From an uncultured Bacilli bacterium (lineage in GTDB: Bacteria > Bacillota_I > Bacilli_A > RF39 > UBA660): a stretch of 64,000 nucleotides of DNA. Of the stretch, positions 48,801 through 57,173 are shown one piece after another; position 1 is the stretch's first letter; each line of letters opens with the position of its first letter. Both the position numbers and the translations under genes were made by a program. The notes below the pieces were generated by a model, which saw only the letters and a program-made list of their open reading frames with translations, made no database searches and was not told the DNA's origin. The DNA lies in contig CAJTZU010000001.1 of the NCBI GenBank assembly GCA_910584165.1, positions 496,001 through 560,000 on the forward strand, given 5' to 3'.

Positions 48801-50390
48801 AGCTGCATTAGATTCTACTCTTTTTATAAATTCCTGTTCTAAATAGTGACTAACCATCTTTTCTTCTTCATCATTCGTAGCAAAAAAACGAATACTCTTA
48901 TCATTACTAAAACAATGAGGAAGTTTTTTTATGTATTCCCAATCACTAATATTAGATTCACTAGTAAATACAACAATCTTTAAATCATCATAACTATGAA
49001 AAGTAATTAATTGTAATAAAACATTATCAACAAAATCTTTTATCTTTGTTTCAATTCCCATAATAGCAGTTACTTTTTTATTATAAAAAGAATATCCTAC
49101 GGGAGAAGAATTAATAATCTTAAAAGAATGAACTAAATTTTCAGCAGCATGTTTTACATCGTCCTCTTCTAAAATAAACTCATCTTCATTGAAATTAATT
49201 TCAGCATCTAGTGGTACATCACCAACTCCTACTCTAACTGTTAAAAAATCTTGTTGGGTAATTTTTCTTTCCCACAATACCCTTCTTCTATTTTTAATAA
49301 TGTCATAACATTCTTTTAATTCCAATAAATTTTCATTTAATATCTGGCTCTGTGTTATTTTTTCCGCCTCTAATAATTTTCTTTTTTCTTCTAAATAATC
49401 ACCATATTTATTTCTTCTTAATTCTTCTTTTTCCTTTGCTCTTTTTTTCTTATACTTTTTTGTTAGATTTGGCCATAATAACGTAGTTGTCATCATCGCG
49501 ATTGCTACTACTAAAGTCGTCCAAGAATTAGCGAAAGTTGCTGTTCCATTACTTAATCGAAGCAATACGTTTAACAAAGAAACAGCTGATGTCATTCCCA
49601 TCGTAAGCATTGGACCAAGCATTAAAATAAGAGGTAATTCTTCTTGTTTTTCTGGAGCTGGTGGTGGCGCTATTTTTAATTTATAAGTTGTAATAAATCT
49701 ACGAAGACGTGGTGTTTTAAAGAAATAATCTTCATCATTATAATAATCCATTTCTTTTACTTCTTCATACTCATATTCCTGCTTTGGAATACTAACCAAA
49801 GAAAGATTTGGGATTTGTACTTTTACAAGACCATTAGGATTATTGATTAAAATTAATTTTCCAACTACTGTAATTAATAATCCCATAATAAAAATAGTAT
49901 CCCCATTTTGTAGGTTCGCATGTTTTGATAATCTACCATTATTGACATAAACATAAGCTTGCTCAGCAATATTAATAGACCATACACCATTTTTCATAGA
50001 AAGTTGCGCATAACTACTATTAATCATAGTTGTTTGATAACAAATGCCACATTTGGCATCATTTCCTATTAATACATCTATATTACTGTTTACTTGATAT
50101 AATCCCATAAAATGGTCATAATTATTCGTAATATAAATCATGTGTTTTCGCTTTTCATTTCCATAAATATAAAAATTATTTTCAACAATTGGTTGCTCTG
50201 CAATTGGACCATTTTGACTAATAATCCAATTAAATTGATTACTAACAAGAAACCATTGATTTCCTCTAGACTCAATATTAATTAATTTCTGTTCTGTATC
50301 TTTTGTATCTGTTATCCAAAAACTTCCCTCAATTACATTTGGCAAATCAAGAAAAGACAACCTATTTTCGTTTAGTAATACCACTTTCAT
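45828..50390 (-). CDS. essC: Type VII secretion ATPase EssC
   Basis: A 1520-residue EssC. The N-terminal ~190 residues form forkhead-associated-type domains (VLIGNDAKCGICYQTTMINS, YVYVNNGRLSKHANLQNGDT). Two membrane helices lie near 250-310. FtsK/SpoIIIE module D1 has an intact Walker A, GTTGSGKS (Lys717), and a DEFAELKSQQPEF segment. In D2 the loop reads GLAGIGREM, with Arg1065 in place of Lys; D3 lacks a clear P-loop. This is the motor and channel of T7SS-b. It is the first gene of the operon with its own promoter. Confidence 0.95.
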   Translation of the reverse strand: MKVVLLNENRLSFLDLPNVIEGSFWITDTKDTEQKLINIESRGNQWFLVSNQFNWIISQNGPIAEQPIVENNFYIYGNEKRKHMIYITNNYDHFMGLYQVNSNIDVLIGNDAKCGICYQTTMINSSYAQLSMKNGVWSINIAEQAYVYVNNGRLSKHANLQNGDTIFIMGLLITVVGKLILINNPNGLVKVQIPNLSLVSIPKQEYEYEEVKEMDYYNDEDYFFKTPRLRRFITTYKLKIAPPPAPEKQEELPLILMLGPMLTMGMTSAVSLLNVLLRLSNGTATFANSWTTLVVAIAMMTTTLLWPNLTKKYKKKRAKEKEELRRNKYGDYLEEKRKLLEAEKITQSQILNENLLELKECYDIIKNRRRVLWERKITQQDFLTVRVGVGDVPLDAEINFNEDEFILEEDDVKHAAENLVHSFKIINSSPVGYSFYNKKVTAIMGIETKIKDFVDNVLLQLITFHSYDDLKIVVFTSESNISDWEYIKKLPHCFSNDKSIRFFATNDEEEKMVSHYLEQEFIKRVESNAAKEQVENESEDNTYLPYYLILTDNYLGIRKLGISEKIMNSKENYGFGFIIKETRLGKLPSECETFINLGPSSSTILSTSLDNSYQQNFNDEITNIYSMHECASILANIPIEFEFDYRNLPTSLSFLDMYSVGKIDQLNTLNRWRLNDSTKSLKATIGVDDLENKIYLDLHEKAHGPHGLIAGTTGSGKSEFIITYILSMALNYSPNEVAFILIDYKGGGLAGAFENKKNNVRLPHLAGTITNLDKNELNRTLVSIDSELKRRQQKFNDARDELGESTMDIYKYQKFFREKKLSEPIPHLFIICDEFAELKSQQPEFMDNLISAARIGRSLGVHLILATQKPSGVVNDQIWSNTKFRVCLKVQDKADSNEMIKCPNAAEITNAGRFYLQVGYNEIFVLGQSGWAGSPYIPKNLATKEVDRSLVFIDNVADVTKVVESDSNKVRQESKGDELSNILKYITAIAMREDIHARTLWLENIPDKIYVKDLLPKYQVKVNPNDVTAIIGEYDDPSSQRQDILSLKMDADGNTIVYGLAGIGREMLLKSIIYSCSTLYSTNDINFYIFDFGSESLRVFSKLPHVGDIVFSNETEKLEKLFKIIDREIEKRKELFSEYNGDYATYCKSSGNKLPIYTVIINNYDSFKESYLNYEELVIKIAREGKRYGVIMIITASTASGMYSKLVRNFNHVFVLDMNDKNDYTNILGKIGNVYPSDFPGRGLFKEELAYEFQTASICEDELLIEHIKVVSQELEKRNPYKPTSVPVLPEKISLSMIENPDDDVKSMPLGLIRDDLSTYRYNLKQDKATIISANEIESCIRITKSILSVLTRNENMISIVLDTEGTFEAIRGDRVNYYDTDYSSVLETVMKYIDEKMPNTQRELVFFLIGLEKFKAEVLSTDITKFFDKIKQSKNVSVVFIESAFRLKKFAFEGWYSSLVMNTNGIWIGSGVMEQPVIKLADMNKKYKEKITEEYAWIFKNSNATLVKLVNDDGDAHEE

Positions 50391-50413
50391 ATTCTTTCAC
50401 CTATTCTGTAATA

Positions 50414-50442
50414 ATATTATCATAATAGCCATTTATTTTCAA
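50414..50442 (-). promoter_or_regulatory. Promoter of the essC operon
   Basis: Minus strand: -35 TTGAAA (50437-50442), 17-base spacer, -10 TAATAT (50414-50419), 24 bases before the ATG. It abuts the terminator of the preceding gene. Confidence 0.75.
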
Positions 50443-50468
50443 TAAAAAGAGGAATATTTATTCCTCTA
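50441..50468 (-). terminator. Terminator after the PAP2-DgkA gene
   Basis: AGAGGAATA/TATTCCTCT stem with a 2-base loop, then TTTTTATT on the minus strand. Confidence 0.8.
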
Positions 50469-50475
50469 ATTTTTA

Positions 50476-51447
50476 TTAAATTAATATCCAAAACTTTGGT
50501 AAAAATATCATGAGACCAATAACAATGGAGATAATAGCAAGTACTAACACAGAACCTGCTGCTAAATCTTTCGCAAACTTTGCTTTTGGATGAATATCAG
50601 GCATTACTAAATCAATTGTTGTCTCTATTGCTGTATTCATAATTTCTGCAGAAATCACAATTCCAAATAAAACAATGCAAATCATCCATTCCACTAAAGA
50701 AATATGAAAATAAATTCCTGCCATAACTACCAAAGTCATTACAAATACATGAATCTTCATATTTCGTTCTAAAAAGAATGCACTAATAATTCCTTCACCA
50801 GCATAATGAAAACTTCTAACTAAACTTTTATTAGGAGTTTTTTCTGAAGATTCTTTTAATAAAATAAATATCAAAGTATACCCAATCCCTAAACAAAATC
50901 CTGATAAAACATCACTAGCATAATGAACACCTAAATAGATTCTACTAAATCCTATTCCTAAAATTAATAAAGAAAGAAGTGTTGTTATCGTCACTTTTTT
51001 ATTCTTAGATAAATTTCCTTTCCAAATTAAATAGATTAAATAAGCATAAAAAGAAGCTCCTACCATAGAGTGTCCTGAAGGAAAACTAAATCCACTTTCT
51101 TCCACTAATCGATAAAGAAGAAGTGGACGTTCTCTTTGAAATAAAATCTTTAAAATTTGACTAAATAAAACTACCCCGCCAATATTTAAAAGAAACGGTA
51201 GCTTTTCTTTTTTCTTTTTCATCAGCATAAGACCTAAAATAGTAAATAAAATTAAACCAGCTACACTAGAAAAAAATGTCAATAATTTAAAAAGAACTGT
51301 GAAGAAATCGGTTCTTCCATTTACTACTACATGTTGAATAAAAAAATTATCAATTTCTAATACTTCTGTTTGACTAATTTGATAAGCAAAAATTAGAAAA
51401 ATTAAAAATAATAGAAAACTAATAGAAATCATAATTTTATTTTTCAT
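50476..51447 (-). CDS. PAP2 phosphatase fused to DgkA-type kinase
   Basis: A 323-residue membrane protein with two enzymes in one chain. Residues ~1-200 are a PAP2 phosphatase with all three motifs: K-x6-RP (KILFQRERP), PSGH (FPSGHSM) and SR-x5-H-x3-D (SRIYLGVHYASD). Residues ~210-320 are a diacylglycerol/undecaprenol kinase with AEIMNTAIETTIDLVMP and HPKAKFAKDLAAGSVLVLA. In Gram-positives DgkA-like enzymes phosphorylate undecaprenol and PAP2 enzymes dephosphorylate undecaprenyl pyrophosphate, so both feed the lipid carrier pool. Substrates are inferred. Confidence 0.88.
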   Translation of the reverse strand: MKNKIMISISFLLFLIFLIFAYQISQTEVLEIDNFFIQHVVVNGRTDFFTVLFKLLTFFSSVAGLILFTILGLMLMKKKKEKLPFLLNIGGVVLFSQILKILFQRERPLLLYRLVEESGFSFPSGHSMVGASFYAYLIYLIWKGNLSKNKKVTITTLLSLLILGIGFSRIYLGVHYASDVLSGFCLGIGYTLIFILLKESSEKTPNKSLVRSFHYAGEGIISAFFLERNMKIHVFVMTLVVMAGIYFHISLVEWMICIVLFGIVISAEIMNTAIETTIDLVMPDIHPKAKFAKDLAAGSVLVLAIISIVIGLMIFLPKFWILI

Positions 51448-51483
51448 ACTATCACCATATTCATTGTATCACATTTTATCATA

Positions 51484-51511
51484 AAAAAACGAAATAAATT
51501 TATTTCGTTTA
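51484..51511 (-). terminator. Terminator after the ZIP transporter gene
   Basis: AACGAAATAAATTTATTTCGTT palindromic stem, then T residues on the minus strand; overlaps the stop. Confidence 0.85.
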
Positions 51512-52243
51512 TCCTAATATAACATCCAAATACATCATAATAACAAAACCAATCATAAAAGAAAAAACACCTTTACTATCATTTTCTGATTTACTATTGG
51601 GAATTAATTCATCCACAACAACATAAAACATTGTACCTGCTGCTAGGGATAAGAAAAATGGCATTAAACTCGCTAATTTATTAGATAAAATCGCCATCGT
51701 TATACCTGCAATTGGCTCTACTATTCCTGATAAAACACCATATAAAAAAGATTGAAACTTTGTCTTTTTTTGTTCTAACATCGCTATAGAAACAGCTGTT
51801 CCTTCTGGAATATTTTGAATAGCAATTCCAATCGCTAAAGCAATCGCACTTGCTATAGTCACAGCAGAATTTATTTGATATGCTAAAGCACAAGCTAAAC
51901 CTACAGCCATTCCTTCTGGAATATTGTGAAGAGTTACAGCAAGAAAAAACATAGATTTTTTCTGAGGCGTTTTCTTATAGTAAGTAACAATTTTATCAAT
52001 AACAAAAATCAAAGCTCCACCTAATAAAAGACTAATAACAACAGAAAAACAATTACTATCCTCTAAAGCTGGTAACAATAAAGAAAAAATAGAGGCTGCT
52101 ATCATAATACCACTAGCCAATCCTAAGCATACTTTTTCAATATTTTTATTCATCTTTCTTATTAAAAAAACAAATAAAGAGCCTAAAACAGTAGCTAGAA
52201 AAGTAATCATGGTACAAATAATCACTAATAAATATACATTCAT
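51509..52243 (-). CDS. ZIP-family metal transporter
   Basis: A 244-residue ZIP transporter with about eight helices. The metal-site motifs are TLHNIPEGMAVGLA in helix 4 and AIQNIPEGTAVSIA in helix 5 (HNxPEG and xNxPEG), and SGIVEPIAG follows. It imports Zn2+ or related divalent ions. GCAGGTG precedes the ATG. Single gene, divergent from the first femX. Confidence 0.9.
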   Translation of the reverse strand: MNVYLLVIICTMITFLATVLGSLFVFLIRKMNKNIEKVCLGLASGIMIAASIFSLLLPALEDSNCFSVVISLLLGGALIFVIDKIVTYYKKTPQKKSMFFLAVTLHNIPEGMAVGLACALAYQINSAVTIASAIALAIGIAIQNIPEGTAVSIAMLEQKKTKFQSFLYGVLSGIVEPIAGITMAILSNKLASLMPFFLSLAAGTMFYVVVDELIPNSKSENDSKGVFSFMIGFVIMMYLDVILG

Positions 52244-52304
52244 ATTTCACCTGCTAATTATAAAGTATGTTTTTTATGAAAAAATGTTCCAAACATCATT
52301 TTTT

Positions 52305-52313
52305 TGGTATAAT
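52305..52313 (+). promoter_or_regulatory. Extended -10 promoter of the first femX-type gene
   Basis: TGGTATAAT with TATAAT at 52308-52313, 24 bases before the ATG; no clear -35. Confidence 0.6.
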
Positions 52314-52337
52314 AAAAAAAGAATGGATGTGTAATAT

Positions 52338-53591
52338 ATGGAATTTATTGAAAACTTAGATGAAAAAGAATACGAAGAATTCGTTCAAAAACATATCAAA
52401 GGACATTTTATGCAATCCTATTATTGGGGAAACGTTAGTTCTTTTAAACATTTTAAACCACACTATTTAGGTCTTAAAGAAAATGGCAAATTAATAGCTA
52501 CCGCCCTATTACTAGAAAAACATTTAATTCATAAATATTCTTTTTTCTATTGTCCTAGGGGATTTGTATGTGATTACAAAAACTTAGAAGTTTTAAAAAC
52601 ATTTATAACAAATCTCAAAAAATATTGTAAAAAAAGACATGGATTATTTTTACGAATGGATCCAGATATTCCTCTACAAAAATTAGATAGTGATGGAAAT
52701 GTAATAGAGAAATTAAATTATGACTTAATAGAAAATTTAAAAGAATTAGGATTCAAACATAGCGGATTTAATAAAAACTTTGAAAATGACCAACCTCGAT
52801 ATACCTTTCGATTAGATATTAGTAAAGGCATGGAAGACATCAGAAAAAATATGCATCCTACTACACGAAAGATTTTCAACAAAGGAAATATTTATCACTT
52901 AAATATCTATAAAGGTTCTAAAAAAGATATCAAAGATTTTTATGATACTATGATAGATACTGCAGAAAGAGAAAATCTTGTTTTATCACCTATTGGTTAT
53001 TATGAAACATTTTATGAAAAACTCCATGAAAAAAATATGAGTGATATTTATCTTGTAAAAGGAAATATTGATGATTTAAAAAAGAATTATGAAAAAAAAA
53101 TAAAAGAAATTAAAGAGGAAATTTCTTTAGCAAACATAAAAGATGAAAAGAAAAATCAAGAAAAAGTAGCTATTAAATTAAAGGAATTAAATCAGCAATT
53201 AGAAAAAAATCAATCAGAATTAGAAGAACTTACCAAAATACAAGAAAAAGAAATTGTTCTATCTGCTATTATTACGGCAAAATATCAAAACAAAGTTTGG
53301 ACCATTCATGGTGGAAATAAAACTTGCTTAAGATATCTAAATGCTAATTACTGGCTATATTATCAAATTATAGAAGATGCTGTTAAAGAGGGATATCAAA
53401 TTGTAGACTTTTTTGGTACCACTGGAGAACCCGAAAAAGATAATACTGTTTATGGAATTCATTTATTCAAAAAAAGATTTGGTGGAGAATACACAGAATT
53501 TATTGGTCAATTTGACTATGTAATACATCCTATTTTATATTTTGGATATAGACGTGTTTTTCCAAAAATTAGAAAATTTTTAGGAAAATAA
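52338..53591 (+). CDS. FemX/MurM-type aminoacyltransferase
   Basis: A 417-residue FemABX-family protein that adds amino acids from aminoacyl-tRNA to the lipid II stem peptide. Markers: two GNAT-like halves, QSYYWGNVSSFKHFKPHYLG, FYCPRGFVCDYK, the region MHPTTRKIFNKG, and the late VDFFGTTGEPEKDNTVYGIH with LFKKRFGGEYTEFIGQFDYV. Residues ~240-310 form the antiparallel coiled-coil arm. A second member is at 60388. Which residue it adds cannot be told. Confidence 0.9.
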   Translation: MEFIENLDEKEYEEFVQKHIKGHFMQSYYWGNVSSFKHFKPHYLGLKENGKLIATALLLEKHLIHKYSFFYCPRGFVCDYKNLEVLKTFITNLKKYCKKRHGLFLRMDPDIPLQKLDSDGNVIEKLNYDLIENLKELGFKHSGFNKNFENDQPRYTFRLDISKGMEDIRKNMHPTTRKIFNKGNIYHLNIYKGSKKDIKDFYDTMIDTAERENLVLSPIGYYETFYEKLHEKNMSDIYLVKGNIDDLKKNYEKKIKEIKEEISLANIKDEKKNQEKVAIKLKELNQQLEKNQSELEELTKIQEKEIVLSAIITAKYQNKVWTIHGGNKTCLRYLNANYWLYYQIIEDAVKEGYQIVDFFGTTGEPEKDNTVYGIHLFKKRFGGEYTEFIGQFDYVIHPILYFGYRRVFPKIRKFLGK

Positions 53592-53620
53592 AAAGAACTA
53601 ATTATTAGTTCTTTTTTTTG
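53589..53620. terminator. Bidirectional terminator
   Basis: AAAGAACTAA/TTAGTTCTTT with a TTA loop and T runs on both strands, between the converging femX-type and aquaporin genes. Confidence 0.85.
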
Positions 53621-54431
53621 CAGTTGTTTTTTGCGTTTTTGGTTTTCTTGTTCCATTTTTCCTTGGTTCTTTATCAGTAATCTTCTTTTCTTCTTTTGGG
53701 TCTTCCTTTATTTCCTTAATCTCTCTAGCACTAACAATTTCACTTTCTGCACTAATTACTTTTGGTTCTTCTTCTAAATCAATAAAGAAAATTGCTAAAG
53801 AGGCAAAAGCAGCTCCTACTAATGGCCCTACAATAAATACCCATACTTGCTCTAGGTATTCACCACCCATAAAAATAGCAGGTGCCAAAGATCTAGCTGG
53901 ATTAACAGAAGTACCAGTAAATCCGATACCTAATAAATGAACTAAAACTAAAGATAATCCTATTACAATTGGTGCTACATTTTCTTTTTTCTCATCTCTA
54001 GTCACTCCTAATACAGATAATACAAATACAAAAGTTAAAATAATTTCAACAATTAAAGCACCTAACATAGTAATACCTGATGCAGATAATTCTCCAAATG
54101 TATTTGCTCCTAATGTTAACTTATCTATACTAGAAGTAGAATTTATAATTAAAGTTAATAATCCACTACCAGCAATTGCACCAAGTACTTGAGCAATAAC
54201 ATAGCCAATAAAATCCTTTGTAGAAATTCTTTTATCAACCCACATTGCAAAAGTAACTGCAGGGTTTACGTGACATCCAGATGCTTTTCCAATTGTATAA
54301 GCAACAGCTACAATTGATAAACCGAATGCTAAAGCAGTGGCTACTAAATTTCCATTTGACACTACTGCTACTCCACACCCAAATAAAACCAAAACACAAG
54401 TTCCTAAAAACTCGCAAAGATATTTTTTCAT
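53598..54431 (-). CDS. MIP-family aquaporin
   Basis: A 277-residue channel with six helices and both NPA boxes: GCHVNPAVTFAMW and GTSVNPARSLAPA. The stretch VLVHLLGIGFTGTSVNPAR resembles AqpZ more than GlpF, so water is the likely cargo. A charged ~50-residue cytoplasmic tail (Lys/Glu-rich, ending KKRTNN) is longer than usual. I chose the ATG at 54431; a start at 54458 is possible. Confidence 0.88.
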   Translation of the reverse strand: MKKYLCEFLGTCVLVLFGCGVAVVSNGNLVATALAFGLSIVAVAYTIGKASGCHVNPAVTFAMWVDKRISTKDFIGYVIAQVLGAIAGSGLLTLIINSTSSIDKLTLGANTFGELSASGITMLGALIVEIILTFVFVLSVLGVTRDEKKENVAPIVIGLSLVLVHLLGIGFTGTSVNPARSLAPAIFMGGEYLEQVWVFIVGPLVGAAFASLAIFFIDLEEEPKVISAESEIVSAREIKEIKEDPKEEKKITDKEPRKNGTRKPKTQKTTAKKRTNN

Positions 54432-54504
54432 ATCTCTCCATTCTCCTTCCACCTTCATTTTAACATATACAAAAAAAATTGTAAATATTTCTTTTATTTT
54501 GAAA

Positions 54505-54531
54505 GAAAAAAAGGTAATTGTTACCTTTTTT
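54505..54531 (-). terminator. Terminator of the prepilin gene
   Basis: AAAAAGGTAA/TTACCTTTTT stem with a 3-base loop and T residues on the minus strand. Confidence 0.8.
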
Positions 54532-54907
54532 AAGATTCTTCTTTAGGACATTCTATTTTGTTAGTAGTACTACAACTAGAATCATAACTATAAACATACT
54601 GATTGTCTTTCCATTCTAATTTTACACCACCTCCAAAATTACTTCCATCTTTTGGATTAGCTATATCTTCAGATTCTATAAATCCACCGCTATGTAAATC
54701 AGCTATAGTTACACAACCACAATGACCATTCTTGACAGCATAAATTTTTGCAGCCTCTATAATTCTATTCTTTTGCTCCTTAGATAAACTATCTTTAGAA
54801 CTATTAATAGTCCCTAAAACTAAAGGAGCTGCAATTACAGCAATTAAACCTAAAATAACGATAACAGCAAGTAATTCTACTAAAGTAAATCCTTTTTTAT
54901 TTCTCAT
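54530..54907 (-). CDS. Type IV pilin/pseudopilin-like prepilin
   Basis: A 125-residue prepilin. The N-terminal MRNKKGFTLVELLAVIVILG is the class III signal, with cleavage expected between Gly and Phe and Glu at position 5 of the mature form. A ~75-residue head has Cys pairs in GHCGCV and SSCSTTNKIEC that could form disulfides. No prepilin peptidase or assembly ATPase gene is in the window. It could be a competence- or surface-type pseudopilin. Start chosen at the ATG at 54907 (AAGGTGAC site). Confidence 0.85.
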   Translation of the reverse strand: MRNKKGFTLVELLAVIVILGLIAVIAAPLVLGTINSSKDSLSKEQKNRIIEAAKIYAVKNGHCGCVTIADLHSGGFIESEDIANPKDGSNFGGGVKLEWKDNQYVYSYDSSCSTTNKIECPKEES

Positions 54908-54947
54908 ATTTATTGTCACCTTCTATTTACAATTTATCATAAAGAGT

Positions 54948-54985
54948 CAAAAAAAACAACTGTAATCTTTAGAATTACAATTGTT
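54948..54985 (-). terminator. Terminator of topA
   Basis: ACAATTGTAAT pairs with ATTACAGTTGT (one G-U), then eight T residues on the minus strand. Confidence 0.8.
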
Positions 54986-54997
54986 ATCTGTAAATCA

Positions 54998-57031
54998 TTA
55001 TTGTTCTTTTTGGTAATCACAAGAACTACATTTTATCATATTTTTCTTTTCTGTTAACATGTTTCCACATTCTGGACATTTATCACCAGTTGGTTTATCC
55101 CAATAAGCTGTTTTACACTTTGGATAATTACTACATCCATAGAATATTTTCCCCTTTTTACTTTTCTTTTCTACTATTTTAGAACCACAGTTTGGGCAAT
55201 CACAAACTTCTACAACAGTTCTTTCTTCAGCTTTTATATATTTACAAGTTGGAAAATTACTACAAGCAACAAATTCTCCATATTTTCCTTTACGAACAAC
55301 TAATGGATTTCCACATTCTGGACAATCTTCCCCCGTTTTTGCTGCTTCTTTTTTTGGCATTGCATCAAATGCATTCTTTACAGCTGGTTCAAATTCATGA
55401 TAGAAATTCTTAAGAGTTTCTACCCAATTTGTATTTCCTTCTGCAATTTCATCTAAGTCATTTTCCATATTAGCTGTATATTCTACATTAATTAAATGAC
55501 TAAAACATTGCTGCAATTTATCTGTTATCTCAAACCCAACTTCTGTTGGTACAAATTTTTTTTCTACCAAGATAGCATAATTTCTCTTCTTTAAAATATC
55601 AATAGTAGTTGCATAAGTACTAGGTCTACCAATACCTAATTCCTCCATCTCTTTAATTAATTTAGCTTCCGTATAACGTGCTGGAGGATTTGTAAAATGC
55701 TGTTTCTTTTCGATTGATTTAGAAACTACAACATTAGATTGATAAGTGTCAAATGGTGGAAGTTCTGTATCTTTAATATCTTCATAATCTTTAAATACTT
55801 TTAAATATCCATCAAAAACAATTATTTGTCCTGTTGTCTTAAATTGATAATTATTATTATCAAAAATAACAGTAGTATTTTCTGTTTGAGCACTTTTCAT
55901 TAAAGATGCTAAAGCACGATAATAAATCATACGATATAATTTAAATTCATCATTTGATAAAAATGGTTTAACAGATTCTGGTGTTCTTTTAATACTAGTT
56001 GGTCGTATTGCTTCATGTGCATCTTGGACATTTTCTTTTTTCTTAGATGCTTTTACACTTCCTACATATTCTTTTCCATATTTATCTTCAATAAAAGAAT
56101 ATACACTTGCAACAAAATTTTGAGAAAGTCTAGTTGAATCTGTACGCATATAACTAATAAGACCTACTGTCTCATCTTCAAGTTCAATACCTTCATATAA
56201 TTTCTGAGCTATCTGCATTGTCTTTTTAGCATTGAAACCTAATTTATTAGAAGCATCCTGTTGTAATGTACTAGTAATAAATGGTGGCTTTGATTGTTTT
56301 TGTTTTAACTTTTTATCAACACTTTCTATTTTAAAAGAATTAGATAATTTTGATAAAATTTCATTCGCTTCAGCCTCTGTTTTTACTTCAATATCTTTAT
56401 GATTATATTGAAACATTTCTGCTTCAAAAGATGGAAATATCCCTGTAATTGTCCAATATTCCTCAGCTTGAAATGCCTCTATTTCTCTTTCTCTATCAAC
56501 AATTAATTTAAGCGCTACAGACTGAACACGTCCAGCACTGCTACCATCTGTTTTGGACTGAATCAATTTACTAAGACGAAAACCAATAATTCTATCTAAT
56601 ATTCTTCTCGTCTCTTGACTATTTACTAAATTTTTATCTATTTTACGAGTATTTTTAAATGCTTCTACTACAGCATCTTTTGTTATTTCATTAAATACTA
56701 CTCTATCATAATTATCTTCTTTTAATCCTAATACGTCAAAAAGATGCCATGAAATTGCTTCTCCCTCACGGTCAGGGTCGGTAGCTAAATAGACTCTATC
56801 AGCTTTTTTTGCTTCTTTTTTTAATTCATTAATAACAGGTGTTTTTCCTTTCATAGGAATGTAATCTGGTTTAAAATCATTCTCAACATCTACACCAAAA
56901 CCAAATTTTCCTTTAGTAGAGAGATCTCTAACATGACCTTTAGAAGATAAAACTTTATACTCTCCCCCTAAATACTTTTCGATTGGTTTTGTTTTACTTG
57001 GGGACTCCACAATTACTAGCTTTTTAGGCAT
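54998..57031 (-). CDS. topA: DNA topoisomerase I
   Basis: A 677-residue type IA topoisomerase that relaxes negative supercoils. TOPRIM: KLVIVESPSKTKPIEKYLGG and LATDPDREGEAISWHL. The active-site Tyr lies in GLISYMRTDSTRLS. Three C-terminal four-Cys zinc ribbons follow (CPECGNPLVVRKGKYGEFVAC; the next starts CPNCG and the last starts CPECG). Length and domain order are normal for Firmicutes. AAGGAAGTG precedes the ATG. Confidence 0.96.
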   Translation of the reverse strand: MPKKLVIVESPSKTKPIEKYLGGEYKVLSSKGHVRDLSTKGKFGFGVDVENDFKPDYIPMKGKTPVINELKKEAKKADRVYLATDPDREGEAISWHLFDVLGLKEDNYDRVVFNEITKDAVVEAFKNTRKIDKNLVNSQETRRILDRIIGFRLSKLIQSKTDGSSAGRVQSVALKLIVDREREIEAFQAEEYWTITGIFPSFEAEMFQYNHKDIEVKTEAEANEILSKLSNSFKIESVDKKLKQKQSKPPFITSTLQQDASNKLGFNAKKTMQIAQKLYEGIELEDETVGLISYMRTDSTRLSQNFVASVYSFIEDKYGKEYVGSVKASKKKENVQDAHEAIRPTSIKRTPESVKPFLSNDEFKLYRMIYYRALASLMKSAQTENTTVIFDNNNYQFKTTGQIIVFDGYLKVFKDYEDIKDTELPPFDTYQSNVVVSKSIEKKQHFTNPPARYTEAKLIKEMEELGIGRPSTYATTIDILKKRNYAILVEKKFVPTEVGFEITDKLQQCFSHLINVEYTANMENDLDEIAEGNTNWVETLKNFYHEFEPAVKNAFDAMPKKEAAKTGEDCPECGNPLVVRKGKYGEFVACSNFPTCKYIKAEERTVVEVCDCPNCGSKIVEKKSKKGKIFYGCSNYPKCKTAYWDKPTGDKCPECGNMLTEKKNMIKCSSCDYQKEQ

Positions 57032-57059
57032 AATCCACTTCCTTTTTGTCTAACTATAT

Positions 57060-57088
57060 TTTATACACTATAAAATTCTTTTTGTCAA
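57060..57088 (-). promoter_or_regulatory. Promoter of topA
   Basis: Minus strand: -35 TTGACA (57083-57088), 17 bases, -10 TATAAA (57060-57065). Confidence 0.85.
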
Positions 57089-57173
57089 ATAAATTTTGTC
57101 GTTTTTTAAAGTCCCATTTTACATATTATTTTATTTTCTTTTGCAGAATTCTTTTTTAATAAATGAAGAAAAA

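Noticed and set aside
54235..54546. Several short frames overlapping the aquaporin start
   Set aside because: They are frame shadows of the aquaporin gene without ribosome sites.
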